Positions 51,991 through 60,432 of a stretch of DNA of 64,000 nt are shown here, piece by piece. Numbering within the stretch: position 1 is the first letter of the stretch; every line of letters starts with the position of its first letter. Source of the DNA: Rurimicrobium sp040387755 (lineage in GTDB: Bacteria; Bacteroidota; Bacteroidia; Chitinophagales; Chitinophagaceae); contig JAZKDB010000001.1 in the NCBI GenBank assembly GCA_040387755.1, positions 248,001 to 312,000 on the forward strand, read 5' to 3'. The notes under the pieces are model-generated. The model saw nothing but the letters and a program-made list of their open reading frames with translations. It did not search any database and was not told where the DNA came from. A program made the position numbers and the translations under genes.

Positions 51991-52106
51991 TGGTTATAAT
52001 TTTGAAATGTGAAAAATGATGGGTCAAAATTAGAACTATGAGTAAGTAGGTATGGCAGGAGAATAACTGAATTAACAAGGGGGATTTCCCCCTTTTTTTT
52101 ATAAAA

Positions 52107-52136
52107 AAATCCCTGCAAAACTTATTGCAGGGATTT
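52107..52136 (-). terminator. Intrinsic terminator of sod
   Basis: Twelve-base arms AAATCCCTGCAA and complement (52107-52118, 52125-52136), followed by a T run on the minus strand; 23 bases after the sod stop. Confidence 0.82.
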
Positions 52137-52159
52137 GGTTTGTCTACACAAAATAATGA

Positions 52160-52771
52160 TTACAAAGCGGCTTCGTAGTTCTTACTTACTTCGGCCCAGT
52201 TGATTAGGTTCCAGATAGCAGATAAATAGTCAGGGCGCTTGTTTTGATATTTAAGATAATAAGCATGTTCCCAAACATCAATGCCCAATATTGGAGTACC
52301 CGGACACTCTGCAATGTCCATCAACGGATTATCCTGATTGGGCGTTGAGCAAACACAGAGACCTTTATTTGCATCTACACAAAGCCAAGCCCATCCGCTG
52401 CCAAAGCGGGTAGCACCTGCAGTACTGATTTTTTCTTTAAGAGCATCCAGAGAATCAAAAGTGTTGTTGATTGCTTCAGCAAGTTTAGCACTTGGTTCGC
52501 CACCTTTGCCAGAGGGCAGTAATATGCTCCAAAATAAACTGTGATTATAATGTCCGCCACCATTATTACGCACAGCAGGGGCATACTTGCTGATGTTTGC
52601 CATCAGGTCTTCGAGCGACTTTTCGGCTCCTTCGTTGCCTTCAAGAGCTTTATTAAGATTGTCTACATAAGCTTTATGATGACGGCTATGGTGGATTTCC
52701 ATAGTTGTTGCATCAATAATTGGTTCCAGTGCGTCGTATCCGTAAGGGAGTTCCGGTAATGTAAATGCCAT
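52160..52771 (-). CDS. sod: Superoxide dismutase, Fe/Mn type
   Basis: A 203-residue Fe/Mn superoxide dismutase that removes superoxide in the cytoplasm. Metal ligands are visible: His27 in TTMEIHHSRHHKAY, the His of GGGHYNHSLFW, and Asp and His in DVWEHAYYLKYQNKRPDY. Mn and Fe preference cannot be settled by eye, though GSGWAWL and the C-terminal outer-sphere residues are common to both types. It is monocistronic with a TACCTTTG box upstream and a terminator downstream. Confidence 0.95.
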   Translation of the reverse strand: MAFTLPELPYGYDALEPIIDATTMEIHHSRHHKAYVDNLNKALEGNEGAEKSLEDLMANISKYAPAVRNNGGGHYNHSLFWSILLPSGKGGEPSAKLAEAINNTFDSLDALKEKISTAGATRFGSGWAWLCVDANKGLCVCSTPNQDNPLMDIAECPGTPILGIDVWEHAYYLKYQNKRPDYLSAIWNLINWAEVSKNYEAAL

Positions 52772-52805
52772 ATAATTTATGTTTAGAGAATGGTTAAATG
52801 AAAAT

Positions 52806-52813
52806 CAAAGGTA
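52806..52813 (-). promoter_or_regulatory. TAnnTTTG -7 box before sod
   Basis: TACCTTTG on the minus strand, 34 bases before the ATG at 52771. A TTTG lies 25 bases upstream, beyond usual spacing. Confidence 0.4.
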
Positions 52814-52924
52814 AGCTTCCGGCTGATTAATAAAATGTCAAAACTATAAATAGAAAAAATTATCGAATATCCTGAGGAAATATTAAAAAAAATTAAACGA
52901 TGCTTACGTTCAATCAATAACAAC

Positions 52925-52956
52925 AAAAAAGCCAATCCTAAAGGATTGGCTTTTTT
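52925..52956. terminator. Intrinsic terminator, bidirectional
   Basis: Perfect 14-base arms AAAAAAGCCAATCC and complement (52925-52938, 52943-52956) with a TAAA loop; about 20 bases after the stop of the small lipoprotein. Confidence 0.85.
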
Positions 52957-52975
52957 TAAAAAAGTAATGTATTAC

Positions 52976-53179
52976 TTATTTAAGTTCACATTTACCGCTA
53001 AGGATACTCCATTGTGTGTTCAATAAATCACAAGCATCTTTAGCATCTTTCTTTTTAGCTTTGTTAAAAGGATAATCCTGATTTGCAAGGCTAGAAGTAC
53101 ATTTGCAAGTGTAATCTTTTTTACAAGAAGTCATTGAGAAAAGACCCAAAGCCGCTGCAGCGAATACTAATTTTTTCAT
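52976..53179 (-). CDS. Small Cys-containing lipoprotein
   Basis: A 67-residue protein with a lipobox signal: MKKLVFAAAALGLFSMTSC, then KKDYTCKC. Further cysteines (residues about 24, 26, 50 and 63) suggest disulfides. Proteins of this form, an SCKKDYTCxC start with a short body, are common in Bacteroidota and of unknown function. It has its own promoter and terminator, so it is expressed alone. Confidence 0.8.
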   Translation of the reverse strand: MKKLVFAAAALGLFSMTSCKKDYTCKCTSSLANQDYPFNKAKKKDAKDACDLLNTQWSILSGKCELK

Positions 53180-53210
53180 GTTTTGTTTTGTTTTAAAATT
53201 AAAAGATATG

Positions 53211-53242
53211 CAATGATAAGTGCTGAATTTAAAATTGCCAAA
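53211..53242 (-). promoter_or_regulatory. Promoter of the small lipoprotein gene
   Basis: On the minus strand, TTTG (53242-53239), 20-base spacer, TATCATTG (53218-53211, seven of eight matches), 31 bases before the ATG at 53179. Confidence 0.55.
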
Positions 53243-53268
53243 TTTTTAGCCATTTTTTTTAACAAATG

Positions 53269-54699
53269 CTAAAAATCTGCATTTTTTGGTGTTCTTGGGA
53301 AAGGAATCACATCGCGGATGTTGGTCATTCCAGTCACAAACAGCACCATTCTTTCAAATCCTAGTCCAAATCCGGCATGAGGCGCAGTGCCAAAACGGCG
53401 TGTATCCAGGTACCAATCCATTTCTGCTAAAGGTATATGCATATCTTTCATGCGTTGTTCTAATCTATCCAATCGTTCTTCTCTTTGGCTACCACCTACT
53501 ATTTCTCCAATGCCAGGAGCCAGTATGTCCATTGCTGCTACTGTTTTACCATCATCATTCTGACGCATATAGAAAGATTTTATATCTTTAGGGTAATCGG
53601 TAACAATAACTGGTTTTTTGAAATGTTTTTCAACAAGATAGCGTTCGTGCTCACTTTGCATATCAATACCCCAGCTTACTTCATATTGAAATTTCTTTTT
53701 CTTATAAGCAGGACTTTGTAATAGAATATCAATCGCTTCGGTATAGGTAATGCGTTCAAAATCATTATTCAAAACAAATTCCAGTTTTTCTATCAGCCCC
53801 ATTTCATTGCGTTCGTTCTGGGGTTTTTGTTTTTCCTCTTCTATCAGTCGGCCAGCCAGAAACTCTAAATCTGCACGGTTATTATCCAATGCAAAGCGGA
53901 TTAGGTACTTGATAAAATCTTCAGCAAGGTCCATATTCTCTTTCAAAGTGTTGAAAGCAACCTCTGGTTCAATCATCCAGAATTCGGCCAAGTGTCTGGT
54001 AGTGTTGGAGTTTTCGGCGCGGAATGTAGGACCAAAAGTATACACCTCAGATAAAGCCATTGCGGCGAGTTCTGCCTCTAGTTGACCACTAACGGTAAGG
54101 TTGGTGCTACGACCAAAAAAATCTTCGCGATAATCTATGCTTCCATCTTCGTTACGGGGCGGATTGTCAAAGGGTAGGGAAGTAACCCGAAACATTTCTC
54201 CGGCACCTTCAGCATCACTTGCGGTGATAATGGGGGTATGCATATAGACAAAGCCTCGATTGTGGAAGAATTGATGAATAGCAAACGCCAACGAATGACG
54301 CACACGGAAAATTGCCCCAAATGTGTTGGTACGAAATCTTAGGTGCGCTTTCTCTCGCAGGAATTCAAGACTGGGGCGGTTTTTGAGTTGCAAAGGATAT
54401 TCTTCTCCGGCACATTCTCCTAATACTTCTATCGCATTTACTTTTATTTCTACTTTTTGACCTTTACCCAAAGAAGCAATGACAGTACCTTCAATACTAA
54501 GGGCAGCGCCATTACTGATTTTTTTGATGATTTGTTCGTCGGTATCTAATGCTACAACTGCCTGAATACTGTCCATACAGGAGCCGTCATTGATTGCGAT
54601 AAACTGGTTGTTACGAAAACTACGGACCCAGCCTTTTACCACTACCGGATAATCTACTTTTTCGTTGAGCAGAATGTCTTTTATTTTGGTGCGTACCAT
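53269..54699 (-). CDS. asnS: Asparaginyl-tRNA synthetase
   Basis: A 476-residue class IIb synthetase. The OB-fold anticodon domain opens with VVVKGWVRSFRNNQFIAIND; class II motif 2 is AEFWMIEPEVAF with FRAENSNTTRHL, and motif 3 is GFGLGFERMVLFVTGM near the end. IRDVIPFPRTPKNADF at the C-terminus distinguishes AsnS from AspS. It charges tRNA-Asn. It follows ppa on the minus strand, separated by a 147-base gap with a GC-rich structured element. Confidence 0.96.
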   Translation of the reverse strand: MVRTKIKDILLNEKVDYPVVVKGWVRSFRNNQFIAINDGSCMDSIQAVVALDTDEQIIKKISNGAALSIEGTVIASLGKGQKVEIKVNAIEVLGECAGEEYPLQLKNRPSLEFLREKAHLRFRTNTFGAIFRVRHSLAFAIHQFFHNRGFVYMHTPIITASDAEGAGEMFRVTSLPFDNPPRNEDGSIDYREDFFGRSTNLTVSGQLEAELAAMALSEVYTFGPTFRAENSNTTRHLAEFWMIEPEVAFNTLKENMDLAEDFIKYLIRFALDNNRADLEFLAGRLIEEEKQKPQNERNEMGLIEKLEFVLNNDFERITYTEAIDILLQSPAYKKKKFQYEVSWGIDMQSEHERYLVEKHFKKPVIVTDYPKDIKSFYMRQNDDGKTVAAMDILAPGIGEIVGGSQREERLDRLEQRMKDMHIPLAEMDWYLDTRRFGTAPHAGFGLGFERMVLFVTGMTNIRDVIPFPRTPKNADF

Positions 54700-54743
54700 A
54701 TTAATGCTTAATTTTTAATGCTTATTGTTGGGTGAATGTTGTG

Positions 54744-54839
54744 AAGCGTGAGGGATAGCAGCGCAAAGCCCGGAGCGACCAAAGGAGCGAGGACTTGCAG
54801 CGTATAGCCCGACCCCGAGTGGAGCATCGGGGGCACGTA
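54744..54839. other. GC-rich structured intergenic element (candidate RNA or repeat)
   Basis: About 96 bases, clearly richer in GC than the flanks. It contains GTGAGGGATAGCAGCG, then AAGCCCGGAG, GGACTTGCAGCGTATAGCCC and a CCCCGA/TCGGGG hairpin (54812-54829). I recall similar GTGAGGGATAGC...ATAGCCCGACCC sequences between genes in many Bacteroidota genomes, but only one copy is in this window and I cannot check. It sits between ppa and asnS, both on the minus strand, with no other gene. Confidence 0.55.
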
Positions 54840-54846
54840 CTAAATG

Positions 54847-55398
54847 TTATTGTTGTGGTTTGCCAAATTTCTCGTTGTAATCATTGATACTGTGCATAAG
54901 GATTTTCTTTGCCAAACGAGCACCTAGAAATTCCTCAATTTTTACTTCTTTCTCTTCCAGGCGTTTGTATTCTTCAAAAAAATGGCGCATCTCGGCGATA
55001 AAGTGTGGAGGTAATTCGGTAATGTCATTGATGTGCTTGACACTCATATCATTGGCACATACAGCAATCAGTTTGTCATCAGCTTCTCCCTGATCCAGCA
55101 TGCGCATTACACCAATTATCTTTGCTTCGACAAGGCACATAGGTTGCATATCTATCTGAGAGAGCACAAGTATATCCAGTGGGTCATTATCGTCGCAATA
55201 GGTGCGTGGAATAAAACCATAATTGGCAGGATAATAAACGGAAGAATATAATACACGGTCAAGGCGCAGCAGTCCGGTTTCTTTATCAAGCTCATATTTT
55301 GCACGCGAGCCTTTGGGTATTTCTATTATTGCGTTAACGGTTTCGGGTACATTGTCTCCGTAGCTTACGGAATGCCAGGGGTTAAAATTGTTGTTCAT
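54847..55398 (-). CDS. ppa: Inorganic pyrophosphatase, family I
   Basis: A 183-residue soluble pyrophosphatase that drives biosynthetic reactions by splitting PPi. The family signature DDNDPLDILVL (about residues 69-79) carries the metal-binding Asp residues, and IIEIPKGSRAKYELDKETG and YPANYGFIPRTYCDD hold the conserved Lys, Arg and Tyr. Length is normal for prokaryotic family I. A TACCTTTG -7 box lies 27 bases before the ATG. Confidence 0.96.
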   Translation of the reverse strand: MNNNFNPWHSVSYGDNVPETVNAIIEIPKGSRAKYELDKETGLLRLDRVLYSSVYYPANYGFIPRTYCDDNDPLDILVLSQIDMQPMCLVEAKIIGVMRMLDQGEADDKLIAVCANDMSVKHINDITELPPHFIAEMRHFFEEYKRLEEKEVKIEEFLGARLAKKILMHSINDYNEKFGKPQQ

Positions 55399-55424
55399 CT
55401 ATTCGTATCTAAAAATTTGAACGG

Positions 55425-55432
55425 CAAAGGTA
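55425..55432 (-). promoter_or_regulatory. TAnnTTTG -7 box before ppa
   Basis: TACCTTTG on the minus strand, 26 bases before the ATG at 55398; -33 element not evident. Confidence 0.4.
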
Positions 55433-55468
55433 AAGTATTCTATTGGTGAGGGACTTTCTTTGCCAAAA

Positions 55469-55496
55469 AAAAAGCTAAGCACAAGCCTAGCTTTTT
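55469..55496 (-). terminator. Intrinsic terminator of the 55502 gene
   Basis: Stem AAAAAGCTA(A)GC against GC(C)TAGCTTTTT (55469-55480, 55485-55496) with one mismatch and an ACAA loop; T tract on the minus strand, directly after the stop. Confidence 0.7.
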
Positions 55497-55501
55497 GGAT
55501 G

Positions 55502-57070
55502 TTATTTAATGCTCAAAGTGCCATATCGGGTTTTGCTGCTCATCATCTTCATTTTGGCCTGAGTAAATATGAGGGTGTTGTTGTCTATTTTTTGAATTTT
55601 AGGAATTCGTGTTACATAATCATCCGACTTTTTGACGTCCATAATAATATCTCTCGACAGGTTGTTGTTTTCGTCGATTGATGCTGCCATCAATACCGAC
55701 CTTTTGAAATTGGTGATGGCATCTGGCGACTTTTCTAAGTCCTTTTCTGCATTGTCTTTGTCGTCATTGTACAGGAGGATTAGCTTATTTTGGTAGATCA
55801 GGGGGTAGAAAGACAAAAGAGAATTATCGTTATCCTCTATTTGGTATTTGGGTATGCGGATAAATGTAACCTTGTCGTCCTGGAAGTGTGCGTCGATGGC
55901 AGTGCCATATTTATAACGTGTTACAGTATAGGTAGATTTGCCATTGCTGTAGGTAATGATAGTCATCAAACGATATTCTAAAAGGTAATCGATACTGCCA
56001 TTTTCGCGGATAATCGGATCTAAGGCCACATAGGGAATAAATAGTCCCGGGTCAGATTCCTTTTTTGAAGCAAAACCATCTTTTTTGATGAGTTCAACCA
56101 TGCCCTGCGGAAATGGTGTGTTTTTGGTTTTAGAAAGTTCATTTGTTTCCGGATCCATCTCAGCATAATAAACGCCATTGACATGTCCGTTATTTTTGTT
56201 TTTGTACATGCCTATAATGCTTACTTTATTTGTTTTTGCATTGAAGATAATATCGCTGCTATGCACAAATTTGCCCCCCAGATTTATATGTATGTCGGAA
56301 GGCTTCTCTTCTGATTTTTTAAAAACAAGGATATTGGCTTTGTAAGAAGGGATACGGCTGCCATCATCGCCAACAACAGATTCACGCTTGATTTCATTGA
56401 TATAATGCTTATAACTAATGAACACTTTGTCTTTTTGTTTACAAGTAATACCAAAAATGTCAATGAAACGGCTTTCGGTGGTCATCTCCACATTTTTGTC
56501 CCAGATTTTGTTTAAGTCTAAATCAAAAACACCAAAGTAAAAATTCTTATTGTCCTGCTTTTTCTGGTTGGGCTCTACAAATAGCAAATAACTGGAGGAA
56601 TCCATTGCTACTTTTAACTGAAATCTCGGTTCTGATTTCTCTGTAAGGAAAGTACCCAATATAAATTCTTTACTCTTTTTTATGTCAGATTCGTCTATCA
56701 GCATACCACAAAAAGAGATTTCATCAGATTTTTTAAGCCTTTTATTATAAAAAAAATAGCATTTACCTCCTATATTTTGTAATCCATGGATGCCAATATA
56801 ATCTGCATCCGGAACCACGAATGGAACTTCCTGAATAGTATTTAAATCATTGTCTACCAACAAAAGTGTGGTTTCAATTTTTGTTTTGGTGGACATAAAG
56901 GCTCTTGAACGATCTGTCTGAAGCACTAAAAATCCGTTTTTTGTCCGGACGCTGTAATCAAATTCATGCCCACCTTTTTCGGATTCGGATACTTGCGTAC
57001 TGATGGTTTGTGCTCCGGCAATAAAGGTAAGGCTCAATGCGAGCAATGTTATACTGAAAAATTTAAACAT
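55502..57070 (-). CDS. Secreted protein of unknown function
   Basis: A 522-residue protein with signal peptide MFKFFSITLLALSLTFIAGA then QT. The body consists of beta-strand-like units with polar turns, such as FLVLQTDRSRAF, NFYFGVFDLDLNKIW and KTNKVSIIGMYKNKNNGHVNG, which suggests a propeller-type fold (inference). No catalytic motif and no T9SS tail. It is divergent from an outer-membrane-like protein gene and probably works at the envelope. Confidence 0.78.
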   Translation of the reverse strand: MFKFFSITLLALSLTFIAGAQTISTQVSESEKGGHEFDYSVRTKNGFLVLQTDRSRAFMSTKTKIETTLLLVDNDLNTIQEVPFVVPDADYIGIHGLQNIGGKCYFFYNKRLKKSDEISFCGMLIDESDIKKSKEFILGTFLTEKSEPRFQLKVAMDSSSYLLFVEPNQKKQDNKNFYFGVFDLDLNKIWDKNVEMTTESRFIDIFGITCKQKDKVFISYKHYINEIKRESVVGDDGSRIPSYKANILVFKKSEEKPSDIHINLGGKFVHSSDIIFNAKTNKVSIIGMYKNKNNGHVNGVYYAEMDPETNELSKTKNTPFPQGMVELIKKDGFASKKESDPGLFIPYVALDPIIRENGSIDYLLEYRLMTIITYSNGKSTYTVTRYKYGTAIDAHFQDDKVTFIRIPKYQIEDNDNSLLSFYPLIYQNKLILLYNDDKDNAEKDLEKSPDAITNFKRSVLMAASIDENNNLSRDIIMDVKKSDDYVTRIPKIQKIDNNTLIFTQAKMKMMSSKTRYGTLSIK

Positions 57071-57118
57071 GGTTTTTGAATTTTTGCAAGAATAATCAAA
57101 TATTATCTGATTGTCAAA

Positions 57119-57150
57119 TTTGTATGATAGTGCTACATTATATATTTTCG
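57119..57150 (+). promoter_or_regulatory. Promoter of the 57183 gene
   Basis: TTTG (57119-57122), 20-base spacer, TATTTTCG (57143-57150, seven of eight matches), 32 bases before the ATG. Confidence 0.55.
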
Positions 57151-57182
57151 CTGCATTCTATTCCATAATTTATTAATTAAAA

Positions 57183-57920
57183 ATGAAAAAAATTTTCCTC
57201 GCGATTCTCTTCTCTGGATTTTGTTCAAATATTGATGCTCAAAATAAGAGCATTATTGTACTGGGCAGTAACTCTAAGTCTACCAGCAAAAAAAGTAAAA
57301 GAAAAGATCCTTCTATGGCTGTAAAAGTTGGAGCACTTAATTTTATAGCCGGAAATTTCCCTGTTTGCCTCGAGAAAGAATTCAATAATTTCGGCTTTTT
57401 GATAGGAGGCGGTCCTACATTTCGTAGATTTTTCGACAATTCCTTTTGGTCCTCACTGCTGGAAGATGAGGATGTAACTTATAGTTGGGGAGAAAGGCAA
57501 ATGTCCGCTGTAAATAATCCATTTGCTTATGATACACGGCCAAAATTTTTATATTCCCCAGGCTATTATCTGGTACTTAATCCAAAATATTATTACAATG
57601 AAGAAGGAATGGATGGCGGATATTTTGGTGTTCAATATGTTATGTCTCAATACAACTACCAAACCCAAGGGTACAATTCAACTGTTTTTTCCAAGTCGGG
57701 CAGAGATCGATATACGGATGTCATGGTGCAATGGGGTGCTCAATATGGGGACAATAAATTTATTTTTGAATGGTATACTGGTCTAGGTGTACGTTTCAAG
57801 AATGAGTTACGGTATGCCTATGGTATCGACTATAATTCTGACTTTGTAGAAGGAACTGCACTGATAAAAAAATCTTCTTTGCACTACGATTTGGGGATGA
57901 GGGTTGGTTTTAAATTCTAA
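57183..57920 (+). CDS. Outer-membrane beta-barrel-like protein
   Basis: A 245-residue protein with signal peptide MKKIFLAILFSGFCSNIDA. A basic linker (SKSTSKKSKRKDPS) is followed by Tyr/Phe-rich strands and a C-terminal LHYDLGMRVGFKF ending in Phe, as expected for a barrel inserted by BAM. No named family recognised. It precedes the ExbB/ExbD/TonB operon by 200 bases and has a separate promoter. Confidence 0.75.
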   Translation: MKKIFLAILFSGFCSNIDAQNKSIIVLGSNSKSTSKKSKRKDPSMAVKVGALNFIAGNFPVCLEKEFNNFGFLIGGGPTFRRFFDNSFWSSLLEDEDVTYSWGERQMSAVNNPFAYDTRPKFLYSPGYYLVLNPKYYYNEEGMDGGYFGVQYVMSQYNYQTQGYNSTVFSKSGRDRYTDVMVQWGAQYGDNKFIFEWYTGLGVRFKNELRYAYGIDYNSDFVEGTALIKKSSLHYDLGMRVGFKF

Positions 57921-58017
57921 CCAAATCAACATGCAATAAAATGTAAAGACAAACGTTTATTGTTTTAAGGCGGGCATTTGGGTGGATATTAACTTAAGAA
58001 TAAATTTTAAAAGCAAA

Positions 58018-58048
58018 TTTGTTTTTTTGAGCTCCTCCTATATCTTTG
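58018..58048 (+). promoter_or_regulatory. Promoter of the exbB-exbD-exbD-tonB operon
   Basis: TTTG (58018-58021), 19-base spacer, TATCTTTG (58041-58048): an exact match to the Bacteroidota consensus. It lies inside the frame that extends upstream of exbB, which fixes the exbB start downstream at 58120. Confidence 0.75.
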
Positions 58049-58119
58049 CTGCTTACTCTAAACAAAAATTTAGTAATCAAAACAAACGGTTAAAACCAAA
58101 ATTAAAAAAACAAAAAATT

Positions 58120-58950
58120 ATGGCAGACGTAAAAACAGCCGCTCCGAAAACAGCGAACGCAGGAACACCAAAAAATACCAGTGGCTTTATGCTTAATCTA
58201 CTTTTTGTGGTAGGTGCTATTGCTTTGGCACACATTATTTTTTATGTGGTATTTGGTAATCAAAATAACTTTTTAGACGAGCATAAGCATAAAGCTAAAA
58301 ACTTTATGGGTACGTTATATACTGGTGGTTGGGTTGTGCCGATTTTGCTTTCCACACTTTTTGTGTTGATTATATTTGTTATCGAGCGTGGATTATGCAT
58401 CATTAAAGCTAAAGGTAAAATGCCCGCAGGTGAGTTTATCCGTAAAGTTCAATATCATCTTGCCAACAAAAACATTGACGCTGCAATTGCTGAGTGTGAT
58501 AAACAAAGCGGTTCTGTAGGTAATGTAATGAAAGCAGGTTTGCACAAATATCGTGAAATGACCACCAATACAGATTTGGATAAAGAACAAAAAGTATTGA
58601 GTATCCAAAAAGAAATTGAAGAAGCTACGGCTCTTGAATTGCCAATGTTGGAGAAAAACCTTGTTTTCCTTTCTACCATTTCTTCAGCTGCAACTTTGTT
58701 GGGTCTGTTTGGTACGGTATTGGGTATGATTCGTTCTTTCGCTGCGATGAACACTTCAGGTTCTCCTGATCCTGGAGCTCTTGCCGGTGGTATCTCTGAA
58801 GCCCTTTTGAATACTGCAACTGGTATCGGTACTTCATTTATCGCTATCATTATGTACAACTTCTACACTACTATCATTGATGGTATCACTTTTGGTATCG
58901 ATGAGAGTGGCTTTACTTTGACACAAAGTTTTGCTTCTCAATACAAATAA
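58120..58950 (+). CDS. exbB: ExbB/MotA/TolQ proton-channel protein
   Basis: A 276-residue inner-membrane protein. The ATG at 58120 (MADVKTAAPKTANAG) was chosen because a consensus promoter lies upstream within the longer open frame. Three membrane segments: about residues 25-45, 68-90 (WVVPILLSTLFVLIIFVIERG) and a pair after 180 with the family core LVFLSTISSAATLLGLFGTVLG and GGISEALLNTATGIGTSFIAI. With ExbD it forms the proton-driven motor that energises TonB. First gene of a four-gene operon. Confidence 0.92.
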   Translation: MADVKTAAPKTANAGTPKNTSGFMLNLLFVVGAIALAHIIFYVVFGNQNNFLDEHKHKAKNFMGTLYTGGWVVPILLSTLFVLIIFVIERGLCIIKAKGKMPAGEFIRKVQYHLANKNIDAAIAECDKQSGSVGNVMKAGLHKYREMTTNTDLDKEQKVLSIQKEIEEATALELPMLEKNLVFLSTISSAATLLGLFGTVLGMIRSFAAMNTSGSPDPGALAGGISEALLNTATGIGTSFIAIIMYNFYTTIIDGITFGIDESGFTLTQSFASQYK

Positions 58951-59058
58951 GCAGGATTCTGCTATTCTGTAGAAAAGTTTCTTTGATTTTTTTTATGGAA
59001 TAACTGACTGTAAGAATCTTTAGTGTATCATTAGTAGAACAGAAGAAAAAAAATAATT

Positions 59059-59715
59059 ATGTCTAGACCCAAAATAGCCAGAAAGAGCACCTTCATCGAT
59101 ATGACGGCGATGTGCGATGTAGCGTTTTTGCTGCTCTCTTTCTTTATGTTGGCTACAAAATTTAAACCCGACGAGCCTGTAGTGGTGGTTACACCTGCTT
59201 CTATCTCAAAGGTGATTTTGCCGGATGCTGATATCATGCTCATTACTGTAGATGCCAAAGGCCGCGTATTCTTTTCGATAGATAATAAAAGTATCCGCAA
59301 GTCGCTTATCGAAAATGTAGATGAGTGGAAAGGACTCGGACTTTCTGATGCAGAAATGTATCAGTTTTCTATCGGTAGCTCTATTGGTGCTCCTTTCAAT
59401 CAATTGAAAGGCTATCTGGCAGCAACACCCGAAGCACGTGCAGCTTATGATAAAACTACTGCAGGAGTACCTACTGATACCAGTGTTACCAATCCGGACA
59501 ACGAATTGGCGATGTGGATACGCAGTGCGCGTAACAACAATCCCAAATTGCGTATTTGTATCAAAGCCGATGGTGAAGCAAGCTATCCAAGTATACAAAA
59601 GATTATATCTACGCTTGCCGGTTGGAAAATTTTCAAGTTCAATCTGATTACGAATTTGAAGGCTGTACCTCCTGGAACCTACGCTTCGCAACCTGCTGAA
59701 ACTGCAGCAAAATAA
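59059..59715 (+). CDS. exbD: ExbD/TolR family protein (first copy)
   Basis: A 218-residue protein: a short cytoplasmic N-terminus, one membrane helix (about residues 12-37) with the conserved Asp in MCDVAFLLLSFFMLA, then a periplasmic domain (about 50-205). The motor aspartate is thus present, although the wording differs from the classic LTPFIDVxxxLL. It is followed by a second ExbD after 68 bases; two ExbD copies in tandem are frequent in Bacteroidota TonB operons (general knowledge). Confidence 0.9.
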   Translation: MSRPKIARKSTFIDMTAMCDVAFLLLSFFMLATKFKPDEPVVVVTPASISKVILPDADIMLITVDAKGRVFFSIDNKSIRKSLIENVDEWKGLGLSDAEMYQFSIGSSIGAPFNQLKGYLAATPEARAAYDKTTAGVPTDTSVTNPDNELAMWIRSARNNNPKLRICIKADGEASYPSIQKIISTLAGWKIFKFNLITNLKAVPPGTYASQPAETAAK

Positions 59716-59783
59716 TGAGACCTGATGTGTAGATACATCTGCGCGAGTAAACAATATTATTAACGAAATTAAAGCTAAGTACA

Positions 59784-60374
59784 ATGGCTGAAATAGATAC
59801 CTCCGGTGGAGGAGGGCATAAGAAAGGCGGGGTCAAGAAAGCGAAAAAGCTCTCCACGCGTGTAGATTTGACCCCAATGGTGGATTTAGGTTTCCTGTTG
59901 ATTACCTTTTTCATATTTACCACTACCATGTCTAAACCAAAGACCATGGAGATAAATATGCCTTTCAAGGATGAAAACATGAAGAAAGAGGAACAAAGTA
60001 AGGTGAAAGAAAGTACCGCTTTGACTCTTTTATTGAGTAAAGATCATCGTGTTTATTATTACGAAGGGATAGGTTCTGACGCAACCAATCCACCAAAAGT
60101 AGAGATTGCCTACTTTAAGAATCCGGGCGGGATACGTGATGTGATTATCGATAAGAAGGCAAAAGTTGATGCCTTGGTGCGTTCCGGAGCTTTGCAAGCT
60201 ACTGATAAAACAACAGTGTTGATTAAGCCTGATTTTAATAGCACTTACGAGGATTTTGTCAACATCATCGATGAAATGTCTATCAATGGTATACAGGTGT
60301 ATGCTGTAGTGGATATTTCTCCTGTTGATAAAGAGTTTATTGCACTTACCGAAGCTGCAAATGCTGGTAAATAA
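59784..60374 (+). CDS. exbD: ExbD/TolR family protein (second copy)
   Basis: A 196-residue ExbD. A glycine-rich, basic N-terminus (TSGGGGHKKGGVKKAKK) precedes LTPMVDLGFLLITFFIFTTT with the membrane Asp; the periplasmic part runs to the end. It is closer to the classic ExbD sequence than the first copy, and they are not near-identical, so this is old divergence rather than recent duplication. It lies between the first exbD and tonB in the same operon. Confidence 0.92.
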   Translation: MAEIDTSGGGGHKKGGVKKAKKLSTRVDLTPMVDLGFLLITFFIFTTTMSKPKTMEINMPFKDENMKKEEQSKVKESTALTLLLSKDHRVYYYEGIGSDATNPPKVEIAYFKNPGGIRDVIIDKKAKVDALVRSGALQATDKTTVLIKPDFNSTYEDFVNIIDEMSINGIQVYAVVDISPVDKEFIALTEAANAGK

Positions 60375-60432
60375 TCGCATTTGTCAGTCATAATAGAAAA
60401 ATATTTGCTTCTTACAAGAAAGAAAAAGCACA

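Noticed and set aside
51893..52078. Hydrophobic N-terminus (LLIVLILTHHF) just upstream of the C25 protease as a possible missing signal peptide
   Set aside because: It is in another frame and a stop separates it from the protease; joining them would need a frameshift for which there is no direct evidence.
59206..59784. Open minus-strand frame of 192 codons opposite the first exbD
   Set aside because: Antisense to a family-confirmed gene in a clear operon.
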